Positions 52,988-62,835 are shown, counted from the first letter of the stretch. The stretch is DNA of 64,000 nucleotides from Rhodobiaceae bacterium (GCA_020637855.1 JACKJR010000001.1:930001-994000), one strand, 5' to 3'. Translations and numbers: made by a program. The notes: generated from the letters alone by a model not told the origin.

Positions 52988-54883
52988 TCAGGACTGCACT
53001 TTCACATACGAACCCGGAGCATCTTCGATCGGCTTGAACCTGTCCCCGCCGGGTTCGCGGGCATCGACCAGCTTGTCGTTGTGCGTCTCGATCCATTTCT
53101 GCCAGTAGGGCCACCATGAACCTGGATGCTCTTCGGCTTCCTCCAGCCACTCCTCGTAAGTCTCGTCATGGCCCCAGGGGGCGGGGCCGGTCCAGTACTG
53201 GTACTTGTTCTTGTTCGGAGGATTGACGACACCGGCAATGTGGCCCGATCCGGCCAGAACGTAATCGACCGGCCCGCCAAAGGATTTCGAGCCGAAATAG
53301 ACCGATTTGGCAGGCGCGATGTGATCTTCCCGTGTGGCGAGGTTGAAAATGGGTACTTTCGACTTGGAAAGATCGATCTTCACGTCATCGATCTTCATCT
53401 TGCCCTTGGACAGCTTGTTATCGAGATAACAGTTGCGCAGGTAGAACGAGTGGTTGGCCGCCGGCATCCGGGTTGAATCGGAGTTCCAGTAGAGCAGGTC
53501 GAACGGAAACGGTTTGCGGCCCTTCAGGTAATTGCTGACCACATAGGGCCAGATCAGATCGTTTGCCCGCAGCATGTTGAAGGCGGTCGCCATGCGGCTT
53601 CCGGCAAGATAGCCGGTCTTCTTCATTTCCTCTTCGACGGCAGCGACCTGCTCCTCGTCCACGAACACCTTCAGGTCACCCGCATAGGTGAAATCGACCT
53701 GCGTTGTCAGCAGCGTGGCCGTGGCGATCCGCTTGTCTTTCCTGGCAGCCATCAGCCCGAGCGTGATCGAAAGCAGTGTTCCGCCGACGCAGTAGCCGAT
53801 CGCGTTGACCTTCTTCTCGCCGGTTATCTCGTGGATCACGTCGAGTGCAGTTATCGGGCCTTCGTTGATGTAGTCGGCGAAGGATTTCTTCGCCAGCTTC
53901 GTGTCAGGGTTGACCCATGAGATCACGAAAACGGTGTGGCCGGCATCCACAGCCCACTTGATGAATGATTTCTCAGGGTTGAGGTCCAGAATGTAGAACT
54001 TGTTGATCCACGGCGGAACGACCAGCAGCGGACGCTTAAGCACCTTCTCGGTGGTCGGCGTGTACTGAATGAGTTGCATCAGGTCGTTCTGGAAGACGAC
54101 CTTGCCCGGCGTCATGGCGAGATTGACGCCGACCCCGAATTTCGAAGGGTCAGATTGGCGCAGTTTAAGTTCGCCATGGCCGCGCTCGATATCTTCCGCC
54201 AGCATGCGCATGCCGTTTACGAGGTTTTCGCCATTGTGCTCCAGCGTCTCGCGCATCAGTTCGGGGTTTGTGAAGACGAAATTCGATGGCGCCAGCGCGG
54301 CTGCGAGCTGCTTCATGTAGAAGCGTGCCTTGTCGCGTGTGTGCTCATCGAGGCCATCGGTTTCCTCGACAATATGGTCAGCCCATTTCGACGTCAGCAG
54401 ATAGGCCTGCTTGATGAAGTCGAAAACCGGGTGCGAGGACCATTCCGGATCGGCGAAACGCTTGTCGCCAGGATCGGGACTGGCAAGCGGCTTGACCTCT
54501 TCTCCGGAAAGCTTGCGCAGTGTGTTGGTCCACAGCTCCATGTATTTGCTGGTCAGCCCGGACTGGGCCTCGACGAGTTTCGCCGGATTGACGCTCCATT
54601 TCTCGACGATCTCGGCGAGCGTCTTAAACGCCTGGGCGGTTTCTGCCGCCAGCAGCATCTTCGCCTCGCCGCGTTCGCGCGGTCCCAGCACGGCAGCAAC
54701 GGCCTTGCCGGTCTCTTCGGTCAGCGCGGCAAGATTGCGCGCCAGAGCTTCCGGATCCTTGATCTGGTATGGAGTGGGAGCGTTGTCGGTAACGGTCATT
54801 TCAGGTTGCCCTGTCTCTGGCTTTGCGTTTCCAGTTGCGTTGCGCAACGATTTATTGATCTTGTTCGACTTTTCTTCTGCCAC
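52988..54883 (-). CDS. phaC: Class I polyhydroxyalkanoate synthase
   Basis: 631 aa. PhaC polymerises 3-hydroxyacyl-CoA into PHA granules. The lipase-like box with nucleophile Cys is NAIGYCVGGTLL (near residue 363), the Asp is in LATREDHIAP, and the His in GSGHIAGVVNPP. PPWINKFYILDL and FVISWVNPD are conserved in class I enzymes. Start GTG at 54883; an ATG at 54799 (MTVTDNAP) is possible. phaC is alone: no phaA, phaB or phasin gene adjoins. A small lipoprotein gene is divergent. Confidence 0.94.
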   Translation of the reverse strand: MAEEKSNKINKSLRNATGNAKPETGQPEMTVTDNAPTPYQIKDPEALARNLAALTEETGKAVAAVLGPRERGEAKMLLAAETAQAFKTLAEIVEKWSVNPAKLVEAQSGLTSKYMELWTNTLRKLSGEEVKPLASPDPGDKRFADPEWSSHPVFDFIKQAYLLTSKWADHIVEETDGLDEHTRDKARFYMKQLAAALAPSNFVFTNPELMRETLEHNGENLVNGMRMLAEDIERGHGELKLRQSDPSKFGVGVNLAMTPGKVVFQNDLMQLIQYTPTTEKVLKRPLLVVPPWINKFYILDLNPEKSFIKWAVDAGHTVFVISWVNPDTKLAKKSFADYINEGPITALDVIHEITGEKKVNAIGYCVGGTLLSITLGLMAARKDKRIATATLLTTQVDFTYAGDLKVFVDEEQVAAVEEEMKKTGYLAGSRMATAFNMLRANDLIWPYVVSNYLKGRKPFPFDLLYWNSDSTRMPAANHSFYLRNCYLDNKLSKGKMKIDDVKIDLSKSKVPIFNLATREDHIAPAKSVYFGSKSFGGPVDYVLAGSGHIAGVVNPPNKNKYQYWTGPAPWGHDETYEEWLEEAEEHPGSWWPYWQKWIETHNDKLVDAREPGGDRFKPIEDAPGSYVKVQS

Positions 54884-54938
54884 ATTGAAGCCGTAGGGCG
54901 GCCTTTCGTAAAGTTAGAATATGACGTTGGAGTGATAT

Positions 54939-55238
54939 ATGGTTGATCGTGTCGGAAGGCACGAGGCCGGCTGGCGGTGCGTCAGGCTGATTATTCTTGC
55001 TGGTCTGTCCGCGTTTCTGCTGTCGGCTTGCGCGGGCACGAGCATTCCGCCCCTGCGTCCCGATCTCCCGGATGATTTGCGCCAGCCTACAGGCCCGGCA
55101 CCGGATTTTCGCCAACCGCTGCCCGAGCAGAAAGCCGCGACAAAGACGCCCGAAGAGCGTGCTGCAACAGTGAATGAACTTGAAACCTTGCGCGATACGG
55201 CCGAAAAGGACGCGCGCAAGAAGATTGAGGGCCGCTAA
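54939..55238 (+). CDS. Small lipoprotein of unknown function
   Basis: 99 aa. A signal peptide with lipobox (FLLSAC) near residue 31 gives a mature part of about 68 aa that is proline-rich at first (IPPLRPDLPDDLRQPTGPAP) and then charged and helical (EERAATVNELETLRDTAEKD). Resembles the small alphaproteobacterial lipoproteins next to phaC/aminotransferase genes. A palindromic repeat (55239) follows immediately after the stop. Confidence 0.75.
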   Translation: MVDRVGRHEAGWRCVRLIILAGLSAFLLSACAGTSIPPLRPDLPDDLRQPTGPAPDFRQPLPEQKAATKTPEERAATVNELETLRDTAEKDARKKIEGR

Positions 55239-55307
55239 AGCGTGTTCAGGGATAGTGCCTGGCGGTTTCCTGTTCGAACACGCGGCAAAATAAAGATTTG
55301 GAGCATG
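55239..55307. repeat. Short palindromic intergenic repeat, copy B
   Basis: GCGTGTTC and GAACACGC pair perfectly over 8 bases, followed by the tail GGCAAAATAAAGATTTGGAG and CATG. The arms and tail match copy A at 3659 closely. Starts right after the lipoprotein stop. Confidence 0.75.
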
Positions 55308-55332
55308 CATCTGATTCCATAAATGCATGCTC
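55301..55332. terminator. Perfect 10-bp inverted repeat after palindromic repeat B
   Basis: GAGCATGCAT (55301-55310) and ATGCATGCTC (55323-55332) with a 12-base loop. No T run follows. It could end the lipoprotein transcript or simply extend the repeat. Confidence 0.45.
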
Positions 55333-55394
55333 GGACGTATTTTTGCCTGAAGAGAAATGTAACTGGCGACAATCTCGGCTCACGGAGCAATTCC

Positions 55395-56615
55395 ATGCAC
55401 GAATTTCACCGCATCAGGCGGCTTCCCCCGTATGTGTTCGAAGAGGTCAACCGCCTGAAGGCTGGCGCCCGCGCCCGCGGTAGCGACATCATCGATCTCG
55501 GCATGGGTAATCCCGATCTGCCGACGCCACGGCACATCGAGGAGAAAATGATCGAGACGATCGGCAAGCCGCGCACCAACCGCTATTCGGCTTCGCGCGG
55601 CATTCCGGGCCTGCGGCGCGCGCAGGCTGCCTATTACGGGCGCCGTTTCGGCGTGAAGCTCAATCCCGATACCCAGGTCGTCGCCACGCTCGGTTCCAAG
55701 GAAGGCTTCGCCAACATGGCCCAGGCGATCACCGCGCCAGGTGACGTCGTGGTGTGCCCGAACCCGAGCTACCCGATCCACGCCTTCGGTTTCCTCATGG
55801 CTGGCGGCACGATTCGCTCGGTGCCTGCGGAACCGGGGCCGGAATTCTTCGATGCGCTCCAGCGCGCGGTGAACCATTCGATCCCCAAGCCGATCGCTAT
55901 CATCCTGTGCTATCCGGCCAACCCGACGGCTGCGACCGCAGACCTCGAGTTCTATCGCGACGCGGTCGCGTTCGCGAAGAAGCACGACATCATCCTGCTG
56001 TCGGATCTCGCCTATTCGGAGATCTATTTCGACGACAACCCGCCGCCATCCGTGTTGCAGGTGCCAGGTGCAATGGATGTGACGGTCGAATTCACCTCGA
56101 TGTCGAAAACCTATTCCATGCCCGGCTACCGGATGGGTTTCGCGGTCGGCAACGAAAGATTGATCGCCGCACTCGCGCGGGTGAAGTCCTATCTCGACTA
56201 TGGCGCCTTTACGCCGATCCAGGTTGCCGCGACGGCGGCGCTGAACGGACCGGACGACTGCATTGCCGCGACGCGCGCGATCTACAAGGAGCGCCGCGAT
56301 GCGCTTGTTGAGAGCTTTGGCCGTGCCGGATGGGATATCCCCGCGCCCATGGCGAGCATGTTCGCCTGGGCGCCGGTTCCAGAGGAGTTCAGGGAACTGG
56401 GTTCGCTCGAGTTCGCCAAGCTTCTGCTGGAAAAGGCAGACGTCGCCGTTTCACCCGGCATCGGTTTCGGCGAGCATGGCGAGGGCTTCGTGCGCATCGC
56501 CCTTGTGGAGAACGAGCAGCGCATTCGTCAGGCCGCGCGAAATCTGCGCCGGTTCCTTGCCTCCGCGCCCGAAACCATGCACAACGTCATCGCGCTCAAG
56601 GGAGCCGGTTCCTGA
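55395..56615 (+). CDS. Class I/II PLP aminotransferase (AlaC-like)
   Basis: 406 aa from ATG 55395, with GGAG seven bases upstream. DLGMGNPDLPTPRHI, NRYSASRGIPGLRRA and the PLP Lys in TSMSKTYSMPGYRMG identify a fold-type I aminotransferase related to E. coli AlaC and LL-diaminopimelate aminotransferase. The same gene precedes hom in many Rhizobiales. The substrate is probably alanine/pyruvate or a related amino acid. 125 bases to hom. Confidence 0.88.
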   Translation: MHEFHRIRRLPPYVFEEVNRLKAGARARGSDIIDLGMGNPDLPTPRHIEEKMIETIGKPRTNRYSASRGIPGLRRAQAAYYGRRFGVKLNPDTQVVATLGSKEGFANMAQAITAPGDVVVCPNPSYPIHAFGFLMAGGTIRSVPAEPGPEFFDALQRAVNHSIPKPIAIILCYPANPTAATADLEFYRDAVAFAKKHDIILLSDLAYSEIYFDDNPPPSVLQVPGAMDVTVEFTSMSKTYSMPGYRMGFAVGNERLIAALARVKSYLDYGAFTPIQVAATAALNGPDDCIAATRAIYKERRDALVESFGRAGWDIPAPMASMFAWAPVPEEFRELGSLEFAKLLLEKADVAVSPGIGFGEHGEGFVRIALVENEQRIRQAARNLRRFLASAPETMHNVIALKGAGS

Positions 56616-56740
56616 ACAGGTAACGGTGCGTCTTCGGGCGAGCGGCCTCAGGCCGATTCATCACGCAAAGCCTTTATGCATCCCTGGGCCGCACGGTCCA
56701 TTGCATGCGGCGGGAAAGAAGAATTCAGGAGCAATCGGGC

Positions 56741-58042
56741 ATGTCGCGTCCGCTGCGCATTGGTATCGCGGGCCTGGGCACCGTTGGGGCATCGGCGGCC
56801 GGCATTCTGCAGCGCAAGGCGAATGCCATCGTGCCGAAAGCCGGCAGGAGCATCGTTGTCACGGGCGTATCCGCGCGCTCGCGCGGCAAGGACCGCGGTT
56901 TCGATCTTGAGGGTATCGCCTGGTTCGATGATCCCGCCGAACTGGCGGCAAGCGACGAAATCGACGTTTTCGTTGAACTGATCGGTGGCGCAAACGGCCC
57001 GGCGAAAGCAGCCGTGGAAGCCGCGCTTGCAGCAGGCAAGCATGTTGTCACCGCCAACAAGGCGTTGCTGGCAACACATGGAAATGCGCTGGCCTGTCTG
57101 GCGGATGCATCCGGACTGGCGATCGGCTTCGAGGCCGCCGTCGCAGGCGGAATTCCGATCATCAAGACCGTCCGCGAAGCCGCTTCCGCCAACACAATCA
57201 ATCGTGTCTTCGGCATTCTCAACGGCACCTGCAACTACATCCTCACACGGATGGAGGAAGAGGGGCTTGAGTTTGACGAATGTCTGAAGGACGCGCAGGC
57301 ACTCGGCTACGCTGAAGCCGACCCGACAGCCGACATCGAGGGGCACGATTCAGCGCACAAGCTCGCGCTTCTGGCGTCGATCGTGTTCGGCAGCGAAGTT
57401 GACCTCAATTCGATCTATCTGGAAGGCATCTCGGCGATTTCGCAGGAAGACCTGCGCGCAGCCGATGAACTGGGCTACCGGATCAAACTGCTCGGCGTAG
57501 CGCAGCGCACCGAGCAGGGCATCGAACAGCGCGTTACTCCGGCCATGCTGCCTAAATCGGCGCCCATGGCGCGCGTTGCCGGTGTTCTCAATGCCGTGGC
57601 AGTCGATGGCGACGCCTTCGGCGAGATCACCATGGTTGGGGCTGGTGCTGGTGGCGATGCCACGGCATCCGCCGTTGTCAGTGACATCGTCGATATCGCG
57701 CGCGGCCGGTTCTCGCCCGCATTGGGCATTCCCGCCGAAAGCCTGACCCCGGTCAGCCGTTCAGGCATGCAGGCGCATGCGGGCGCCTACTACGTGCGGC
57801 TTAATGTGTACGACCGCCCCGGTGCGCTTGCCGGGATTGCCACCCGCATGGCCGAAAGCGGCATTTCGCTGGAAAGCATCATGCAGAAAGGGCGTGGCGA
57901 GACGGGTTCGCAGACGCCGCTGCCAGTCACCATCATCACCCACAACACAATGGAAGAACATATCCGCGAGGCCTTGGCGAGGATCGAGGCGGACGGGCAT
58001 ATTGAGGGCCGTCCACAAATGATCCGAATCGAAAAAGCCTGA
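56741..58042 (+). CDS. hom: Homoserine dehydrogenase
   Basis: 433 aa. Converts aspartate semialdehyde to homoserine. NAD-binding GIAGLGTVGASAAGIL at the N-terminus, VTANKALLATHG, the catalytic region VFGILNGTCNYILTRM, and YAEADPTADIEGHDSAHKL are conserved. Residues 350-430 are an ACT domain (VYDRPGALAGIATRMAE), the site for threonine feedback. AGGAG precedes the ATG at 56741. glpX follows by 28 bases. Confidence 0.95.
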   Translation: MSRPLRIGIAGLGTVGASAAGILQRKANAIVPKAGRSIVVTGVSARSRGKDRGFDLEGIAWFDDPAELAASDEIDVFVELIGGANGPAKAAVEAALAAGKHVVTANKALLATHGNALACLADASGLAIGFEAAVAGGIPIIKTVREAASANTINRVFGILNGTCNYILTRMEEEGLEFDECLKDAQALGYAEADPTADIEGHDSAHKLALLASIVFGSEVDLNSIYLEGISAISQEDLRAADELGYRIKLLGVAQRTEQGIEQRVTPAMLPKSAPMARVAGVLNAVAVDGDAFGEITMVGAGAGGDATASAVVSDIVDIARGRFSPALGIPAESLTPVSRSGMQAHAGAYYVRLNVYDRPGALAGIATRMAESGISLESIMQKGRGETGSQTPLPVTIITHNTMEEHIREALARIEADGHIEGRPQMIRIEKA

Positions 58043-58070
58043 ACGGGTAATGCCAACGGGGCAGGAAAAA

Positions 58071-59060
58071 ATGGCTAAAGACAAAGAATCCTTGAGTTCC
58101 GTTCTCGACCGCGCATTGACGCTCGAGATCGTCCGCGTGACTGAGCGCGCCGCAGTCGCGGCAGCGCGCCAGCGTGGGCGTGGCGATGAACGCGCCGCCG
58201 ACCAGGCGGCTGTCGATGCGATGCGGCGTGAACTCAACCGCCTGCCGATCGACGGCACCGTTGTCATCGGCGAGGGCGAGCGTGACGAGGCGCCGATGCT
58301 GTTCATCGGCGAGAAGGTCGGACTCGGTTCCGGACCGAAAGTCGACATCGCGCTCGACCCGCTCGAAGGCACGACCATTTGCGCCAAGGACATGCCCAAT
58401 TCCCTCGCCGTGATCGCGCTGGCGGAAGGCGGAAGCCTGCTCAATGCGCCCGACGTTTACATGGACAAGATCGCGATTGGTCCCGGCTACGAGCCAGGCC
58501 TCGTCGACATCGATGCCTCACCGTCGAAGAACATCAAGGCGCTTGCGAAGGCCAAAGGCGTTCCGGTCAACGAGATCACGGCCTGCGTGCTCGACCGCCC
58601 GCGCCACGCCAAGATCATCGAGGAAATCCGGGAAATGGGTGCAGCTGTCCGCCTGATCGGCGACGGCGACATCGCCGGCGTCATCCACACCGTCGATTTC
58701 GACGTGACCGGCATCGACATCTACATCGGTATCGGCGGCGCGCCGGAAGGCGTGCTGGCGGCAGCAGCCCTGCGCTGCATTGGCGGCCAGATGCAGGGCC
58801 GCCTCATCCTCGATACGCCGGAAAAGCGCGAGCGCGCGACACGCATGGGCATCAAGGACCACGACCGGGTCTATTCGATGGAAGACATGGCCAAGGGCGA
58901 CGTGCTGTTTGCAGCGACCGGCGTCACCGATGGAAACCTCCTCGACGGCGTGCGCTTCGGCAAGTCGATCATCACCACCGAAACCCTGGTGATGCGCTCG
59001 GCGACCCAGACCGTGCGCACCATCAAGGCCGAACATCGTCACTTCGCCAAGTTCCACTGA
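58071..59060 (+). CDS. glpX: Fructose-1,6-bisphosphatase class II
   Basis: 329 aa. GlpX-type phosphatase for gluconeogenesis. The metal and substrate motifs are visible: VVIGEGERDEAP, ALDPLEGTTICAKDMPNS and GIGGAPEGVLAAAAL. GCAGGAAAAA precedes the ATG. hom-glpX-recJ are tightly spaced and probably co-transcribed. Confidence 0.95.
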   Translation: MAKDKESLSSVLDRALTLEIVRVTERAAVAAARQRGRGDERAADQAAVDAMRRELNRLPIDGTVVIGEGERDEAPMLFIGEKVGLGSGPKVDIALDPLEGTTICAKDMPNSLAVIALAEGGSLLNAPDVYMDKIAIGPGYEPGLVDIDASPSKNIKALAKAKGVPVNEITACVLDRPRHAKIIEEIREMGAAVRLIGDGDIAGVIHTVDFDVTGIDIYIGIGGAPEGVLAAAALRCIGGQMQGRLILDTPEKRERATRMGIKDHDRVYSMEDMAKGDVLFAATGVTDGNLLDGVRFGKSIITTETLVMRSATQTVRTIKAEHRHFAKFH

Positions 59061-59077
59061 ATCCGACTGGAAAGCCA

Positions 59078-60868
59078 ATGACCGGCCCGGCGGCGGGCGC
59101 GCCCTTCCTCGATGTCAGCCGGTCGGCGACCGGCAGGCGCTGGGTCGACCGTCTGCCGGAAGGCGCGCTGCGGCAGGTGCGTGGTGTCGCCGAACAGTTT
59201 GAGCTGCCGGAAATTGTCGCGCGCATCCTGCTTGCCCGCGGTGTCGGCTCCGAGGATGCCGGCATCTTCCTGGAGCCGAAGCTGCGCGATCTGATGCCCG
59301 ACCCGCGCACGCTGACCGATGCCGAGAATGCGGCTGCCCGCATTGCCGATGCCGTTCGGGCGAGTGAACGGGTCGGCATCTTCGGCGATTACGACGTCGA
59401 TGGCGCAACTTCCAGTGCCTTGCTGGCACGCTTCCTGATGTCGCTTGGCGTGACAGCGGACATCCACATCCCGGACCGCATTTTCGAAGGCTACGGGCCC
59501 AACGAGGCGGCGTTCGAGCGGTTCCAGGCACAGGGCTGCAGTCTCGTTGTCACGGTCGATTGCGGCACGGCGAGCCATGACACCATCGCTGCCGCGCGCG
59601 CCAAAGGGCTGGACGTGGTGGTGATCGATCACCATCAGACCGGCGAAACGCTCCCCGGCGCCAACGCGCTGGTGAACCCCAACCGCCAGGACGACATATC
59701 AGGCCAGGGTCATCTATGTGCGGTCGGCGTGGTCTTTCTCGTTCTTGTGGAAACGCTCCGGCAGTTGCGGGAACGGGGCAGGGCGGACCTGCCGAACCTG
59801 CTTTCCTGGCTCGATCTCGTGGCGCTTGGCACCGTTGCCGATGTCGTTCCTCTGACCGGCCTCAACCGTGCCTATGTTTCGCAGGGGCTGAAGATCATGC
59901 ACCGGCGCGAAAACGCCGGGCTTCGCGCACTGTGCGATGTGGCGCGGCTGCGTGACGCGCCGACGCCGTATCATCTCGGCTTCCTGATCGGTCCGCGCAT
60001 CAATGCGGGCGGGCGCATCGGCGATGCCGCGCTGGGAGCGCGCCTGTTGACCAGCGATGATCCCGCGGAGGCAGCAACCATTGCAGCACAGCTCGACCGG
60101 CTCAACGCCGAACGCCAGGCGCTGGAGCAGGAGGCATTGGCAGAAGCAATGGCGGAAGCCGAGGCTGCTGATCAGAACGGCGCATCCGTCGTCGTGGTTG
60201 CAAGCGACACCTGGCATCCCGGTATCGTCGGGCTGATCGCGTCGCGTTTGAAGGAGCGCTTCCGGAAACCCGCCATCGCGGTGAGCTTCGCCAGTGGCGA
60301 ACAGGGAAGCGGCTCGGCCAGGTCCGTATCGGGTGTCGATATCGGCGCGGCTGTGCGTGCTGCCGTCGACGAGGGTTTTCTGCTCAAGGGTGGGGGGCAT
60401 GCGATGGCCGCCGGCATGACCGTGACGCGCTCGCGGCTCGATGCATTTAGCGAGAACATCGGCTCAAAACTGGCGGAAGCGGTGGCTGCGGCATCCTTGC
60501 GCGATGAATTGCGTATCGATGGCGCGGTGACGGCTGCGGCGGCAAGCAAGGACCTTGTCCGCGATATCGACCGGGCAGGTCCGTTCGGTGCAGGCCACCC
60601 GGAACCGGTTCTGGCCCTGCCGGCACATCGCGTAACCTATTGCGAGACCACCGAGCAGGGTCACGTCAGGCTGGGGCTTTCAGGTCCGGACGAAACCAAG
60701 ATCCAGGGCATTGCTTTCCGTGCCGCAGATACGCCGCTGGGTGAATTCCTCGCATCAAAACGCGGTCAGAACATTCACGCTGCGGGCTCGCTGCGCATCA
60801 ACCGTTGGGGCGGATCGGAAACCGTGCAGTTACAGCTGCGCGACGCGGCGGACCCGGCGAAGAACTGA
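59078..60868 (+). CDS. recJ: Single-stranded-DNA-specific 5'-3' exonuclease RecJ
   Basis: 596 aa. DHH-family nuclease in recombination and repair. Phosphoesterase motifs: FGDYDVDGATSSALLARF, VTVDCGTA, VVVIDHHQTGE (DHH) and LGTVADVVPL. The DHHA1 part ends in LLKGGGHAMAAGMTV. A C-terminal OB-like domain follows. Starts 18 bases after glpX. A longer upstream frame overlaps glpX and is not real. Confidence 0.95.
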   Translation: MTGPAAGAPFLDVSRSATGRRWVDRLPEGALRQVRGVAEQFELPEIVARILLARGVGSEDAGIFLEPKLRDLMPDPRTLTDAENAAARIADAVRASERVGIFGDYDVDGATSSALLARFLMSLGVTADIHIPDRIFEGYGPNEAAFERFQAQGCSLVVTVDCGTASHDTIAAARAKGLDVVVIDHHQTGETLPGANALVNPNRQDDISGQGHLCAVGVVFLVLVETLRQLRERGRADLPNLLSWLDLVALGTVADVVPLTGLNRAYVSQGLKIMHRRENAGLRALCDVARLRDAPTPYHLGFLIGPRINAGGRIGDAALGARLLTSDDPAEAATIAAQLDRLNAERQALEQEALAEAMAEAEAADQNGASVVVVASDTWHPGIVGLIASRLKERFRKPAIAVSFASGEQGSGSARSVSGVDIGAAVRAAVDEGFLLKGGGHAMAAGMTVTRSRLDAFSENIGSKLAEAVAAASLRDELRIDGAVTAAAASKDLVRDIDRAGPFGAGHPEPVLALPAHRVTYCETTEQGHVRLGLSGPDETKIQGIAFRAADTPLGEFLASKRGQNIHAAGSLRINRWGGSETVQLQLRDAADPAKN

Positions 60869-60883
60869 CTGTGACTTGTCGGG

Positions 60884-61156
60884 CTACTTGATCGAGCCCG
60901 TAACCATCTCCATCCGGCAGACATCGTGCCCGCCATCGACCTGACAATAGCAGGCGCGCTGCGCCGGGTTGAGGGGATCGAGACGCGTCTTGTCCAGGTG
61001 GGCGCAAGGCCCGGAAACGCTTTTCGCAATTGTTTCCACGACGCCCAAGCGCATGCCAGCCCCCACCGACAGCGCGATGGCCAGCAGGCACATGATGATC
61101 GGTGCGGATGCGCCACGCAAAAAGCGCTGACGGCCAGGTTCAACCGGTTCGGTCAT
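60884..61156 (-). CDS. Small cysteine-rich membrane protein, unknown function
   Basis: 90 aa. One membrane helix (APIIMCLLAIALSVGAGMRL), with the rest predicted outside. The C-terminal part carries several Cys: GPCAHLDKTRL, RACYCQVDGGHDVC. The spacing could hold disulfides or a metal. Convergent with recJ. I do not recognise a family; similar short proteins sit after recJ in some Rhizobiales. Confidence 0.6.
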   Translation of the reverse strand: MTEPVEPGRQRFLRGASAPIIMCLLAIALSVGAGMRLGVVETIAKSVSGPCAHLDKTRLDPLNPAQRACYCQVDGGHDVCRMEMVTGSIK

Positions 61157-61268
61157 GACGGATATCCTGAGACAAGGACGGGCGTGCACTGCGCCTGTCC
61201 TCAATCAGACTCGCATGACAGAATTAAGAAACTGTTCGCAGGCGCAGCATTTTTACGTCACCCCCGGC

Positions 61269-62600
61269 TCAATGCCCTGGCACCGCCGCTTCTATGCCTT
61301 TGGAAAGCTTGTCGATTAACTCATCGAGCTGGCTGTCTTCGATGATAAAGGGCGGGGCGAGCAGGACATGATCGCCTCTCAGCCCGTCGATCGTGCCGCC
61401 CATCGGATAGCAGATCAGGCCCGCCTCGAATGCGGCTTTCTTGACGACCTTGTTGACACCCAGTTTGGGATCGAACGGGGTCTTGGTGTCGCGGTCGGCA
61501 ACCAGTTCCAGCCCCATGAACAGGCCTCTGCCCCGGATGTCTCCGACATGCGGATGCTGGCCGAAGCGCTCCTCGAGTTTCTGGCGCAGCACTGCACCTT
61601 TCTGCTTCACGCGGTCGGGCAGGTTCTCTGCAATCATCTTGTTCACAACGGCCAGCGCGCCGGCGCATGCCGTTGGGTGTCCCATGTAGGTGTGGCCGTG
61701 CTGGAAGAAGCCGCTGCCGTTCTCGATCGCTTCGTAAATGGCGGCAGAACACAGCATCGCGCCGACCGGCTGATAGCCTGCGCCCAATCCCTTGGCGATG
61801 GTCAGGATGTCGGGCGAGACGCCTTCCTGCTGGCAGGCATAGAGCGAACCCGTGCGGCCCATGCCGCACATCACTTCATCGAGGATCAGCAATACGCCGT
61901 GCTTGTCGCAGATTTCGCGGATGCGCTTGAAATAGCCCTCGACCGGGGGCACCGCGCCTGCGGTTGCGCCCACAACGGGTTCGGCGATGAAGGCCAGAAC
62001 CTTGTCCGATCCGGCTTTTTCGATCTCGGCTTCAAGCGCGTTGGCTGCCCTCAGACCGTATTCGGCATCGCTCTCGCCTTCGTGGCGCTCACGGTAGGCA
62101 TAGCATGGCGGGATGTGGCTGGTTTTGATCATCAGAGGCGCAAAGGGCTCGCGCCGCCACATATTGCCACCCGCTGCAAGCGCGCCCAGCGTGTTGCCGT
62201 GATAGCTTTGCCGCCGCGCGATGATGTGGGTGCGGCTCGACTGACCGATCTCGATCGCATACTGGCGCGCAAGCTTGATCGCGGCCTCGATCGCTTCGGA
62301 ACCGCCGGAGAGGAAATAGACCCGGTCGATGCCCTCGGGCGCGTGTTCGATCAGCATATCGGCGAGCTTTTCGGCAGGCTCGGAAGTGAAGAACCCGGTA
62401 TGGGCGAAGGCAACCTTGTCGAGCTGTGCCTTGATCGCCTCGATCACGGTGTGGTCGGAATGCCCGAGACAGGATACAGCCGCTCCGCCGGAGCCATCGA
62501 GATAACGTTTGCCGTGGTTGTCGATGATGTAGCAGCCGTCGCCGCGGACCGCGGTCGGCAGGCGGGACTTGGTATGGCGGGGAAAGACGTGGCTGGTCAT
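61269..62600 (-). CDS. Class III PLP aminotransferase
   Basis: 443 aa. AT class III with YFLSGGSEAIEAAIKLARQ, the YHGNTLGAL loop, ILDEVMCGMGRTGSLYACQ and the PLP Lys in LTIAKGLGAGYQPVGAML. Close in pattern to omega-amino acid:pyruvate or aspartate aminotransferase family proteins; the substrate is not decided by sequence. Monocistronic, divergent from tRNA-Arg. Confidence 0.87.
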   Translation of the reverse strand: MTSHVFPRHTKSRLPTAVRGDGCYIIDNHGKRYLDGSGGAAVSCLGHSDHTVIEAIKAQLDKVAFAHTGFFTSEPAEKLADMLIEHAPEGIDRVYFLSGGSEAIEAAIKLARQYAIEIGQSSRTHIIARRQSYHGNTLGALAAGGNMWRREPFAPLMIKTSHIPPCYAYRERHEGESDAEYGLRAANALEAEIEKAGSDKVLAFIAEPVVGATAGAVPPVEGYFKRIREICDKHGVLLILDEVMCGMGRTGSLYACQQEGVSPDILTIAKGLGAGYQPVGAMLCSAAIYEAIENGSGFFQHGHTYMGHPTACAGALAVVNKMIAENLPDRVKQKGAVLRQKLEERFGQHPHVGDIRGRGLFMGLELVADRDTKTPFDPKLGVNKVVKKAAFEAGLICYPMGGTIDGLRGDHVLLAPPFIIEDSQLDELIDKLSKGIEAAVPGH

Positions 62601-62708
62601 GGCCGGTTCCCTAAAGCGATTGCGTCAGGCCAAGTTTATGCCATCGCCGCGGCGCATCCAACGAAATCCCGCCTGCGAAATCCGCCATCAGGGCAGGGCA
62701 GTTTGGAT

Positions 62709-62736
62709 TTGATCCCGCGTCCGGCTCTGCTACTAC
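62709..62736 (+). promoter_or_regulatory. Possible promoter of tRNA-Arg
   Basis: TTGATC (62709-62714), a 16-base spacer and TACTAC (62731-62736), ending 22 bases before the tRNA. Plausible spacing but a weak -10. Confidence 0.4.
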
Positions 62737-62758
62737 TCCGCGTGAAAGCCATTGGTCA

Positions 62759-62835
62759 GGCCCCGTAGCTCAGCAGGATAGAGCATCAGATTCCTAATCT
62801 GAGGGTCACAGGTTCGAATCCTGTCGGGGTCACCA
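62759..62835 (+). tRNA. tRNA-Arg (anticodon CCT)
   Basis: 77 bases including an encoded CCA end. GGCCCCG pairs with CGGGGTC (one G-U) as acceptor stem. The D arm GCTC/GAGC, anticodon stem TCAGA/TCTGA and TPsiC arm (GGTTCGAATC) all fold. The anticodon loop TTCCTAA gives CCT, reading AGG, a rare codon in such genomes. Confidence 0.96.

Noticed and set aside
61368..62768. Open frame of over 460 codons antisense to the class III aminotransferase and running into the tRNA
   Set aside because: It overlaps a tRNA and a well-supported gene and shows only mirrored composition.
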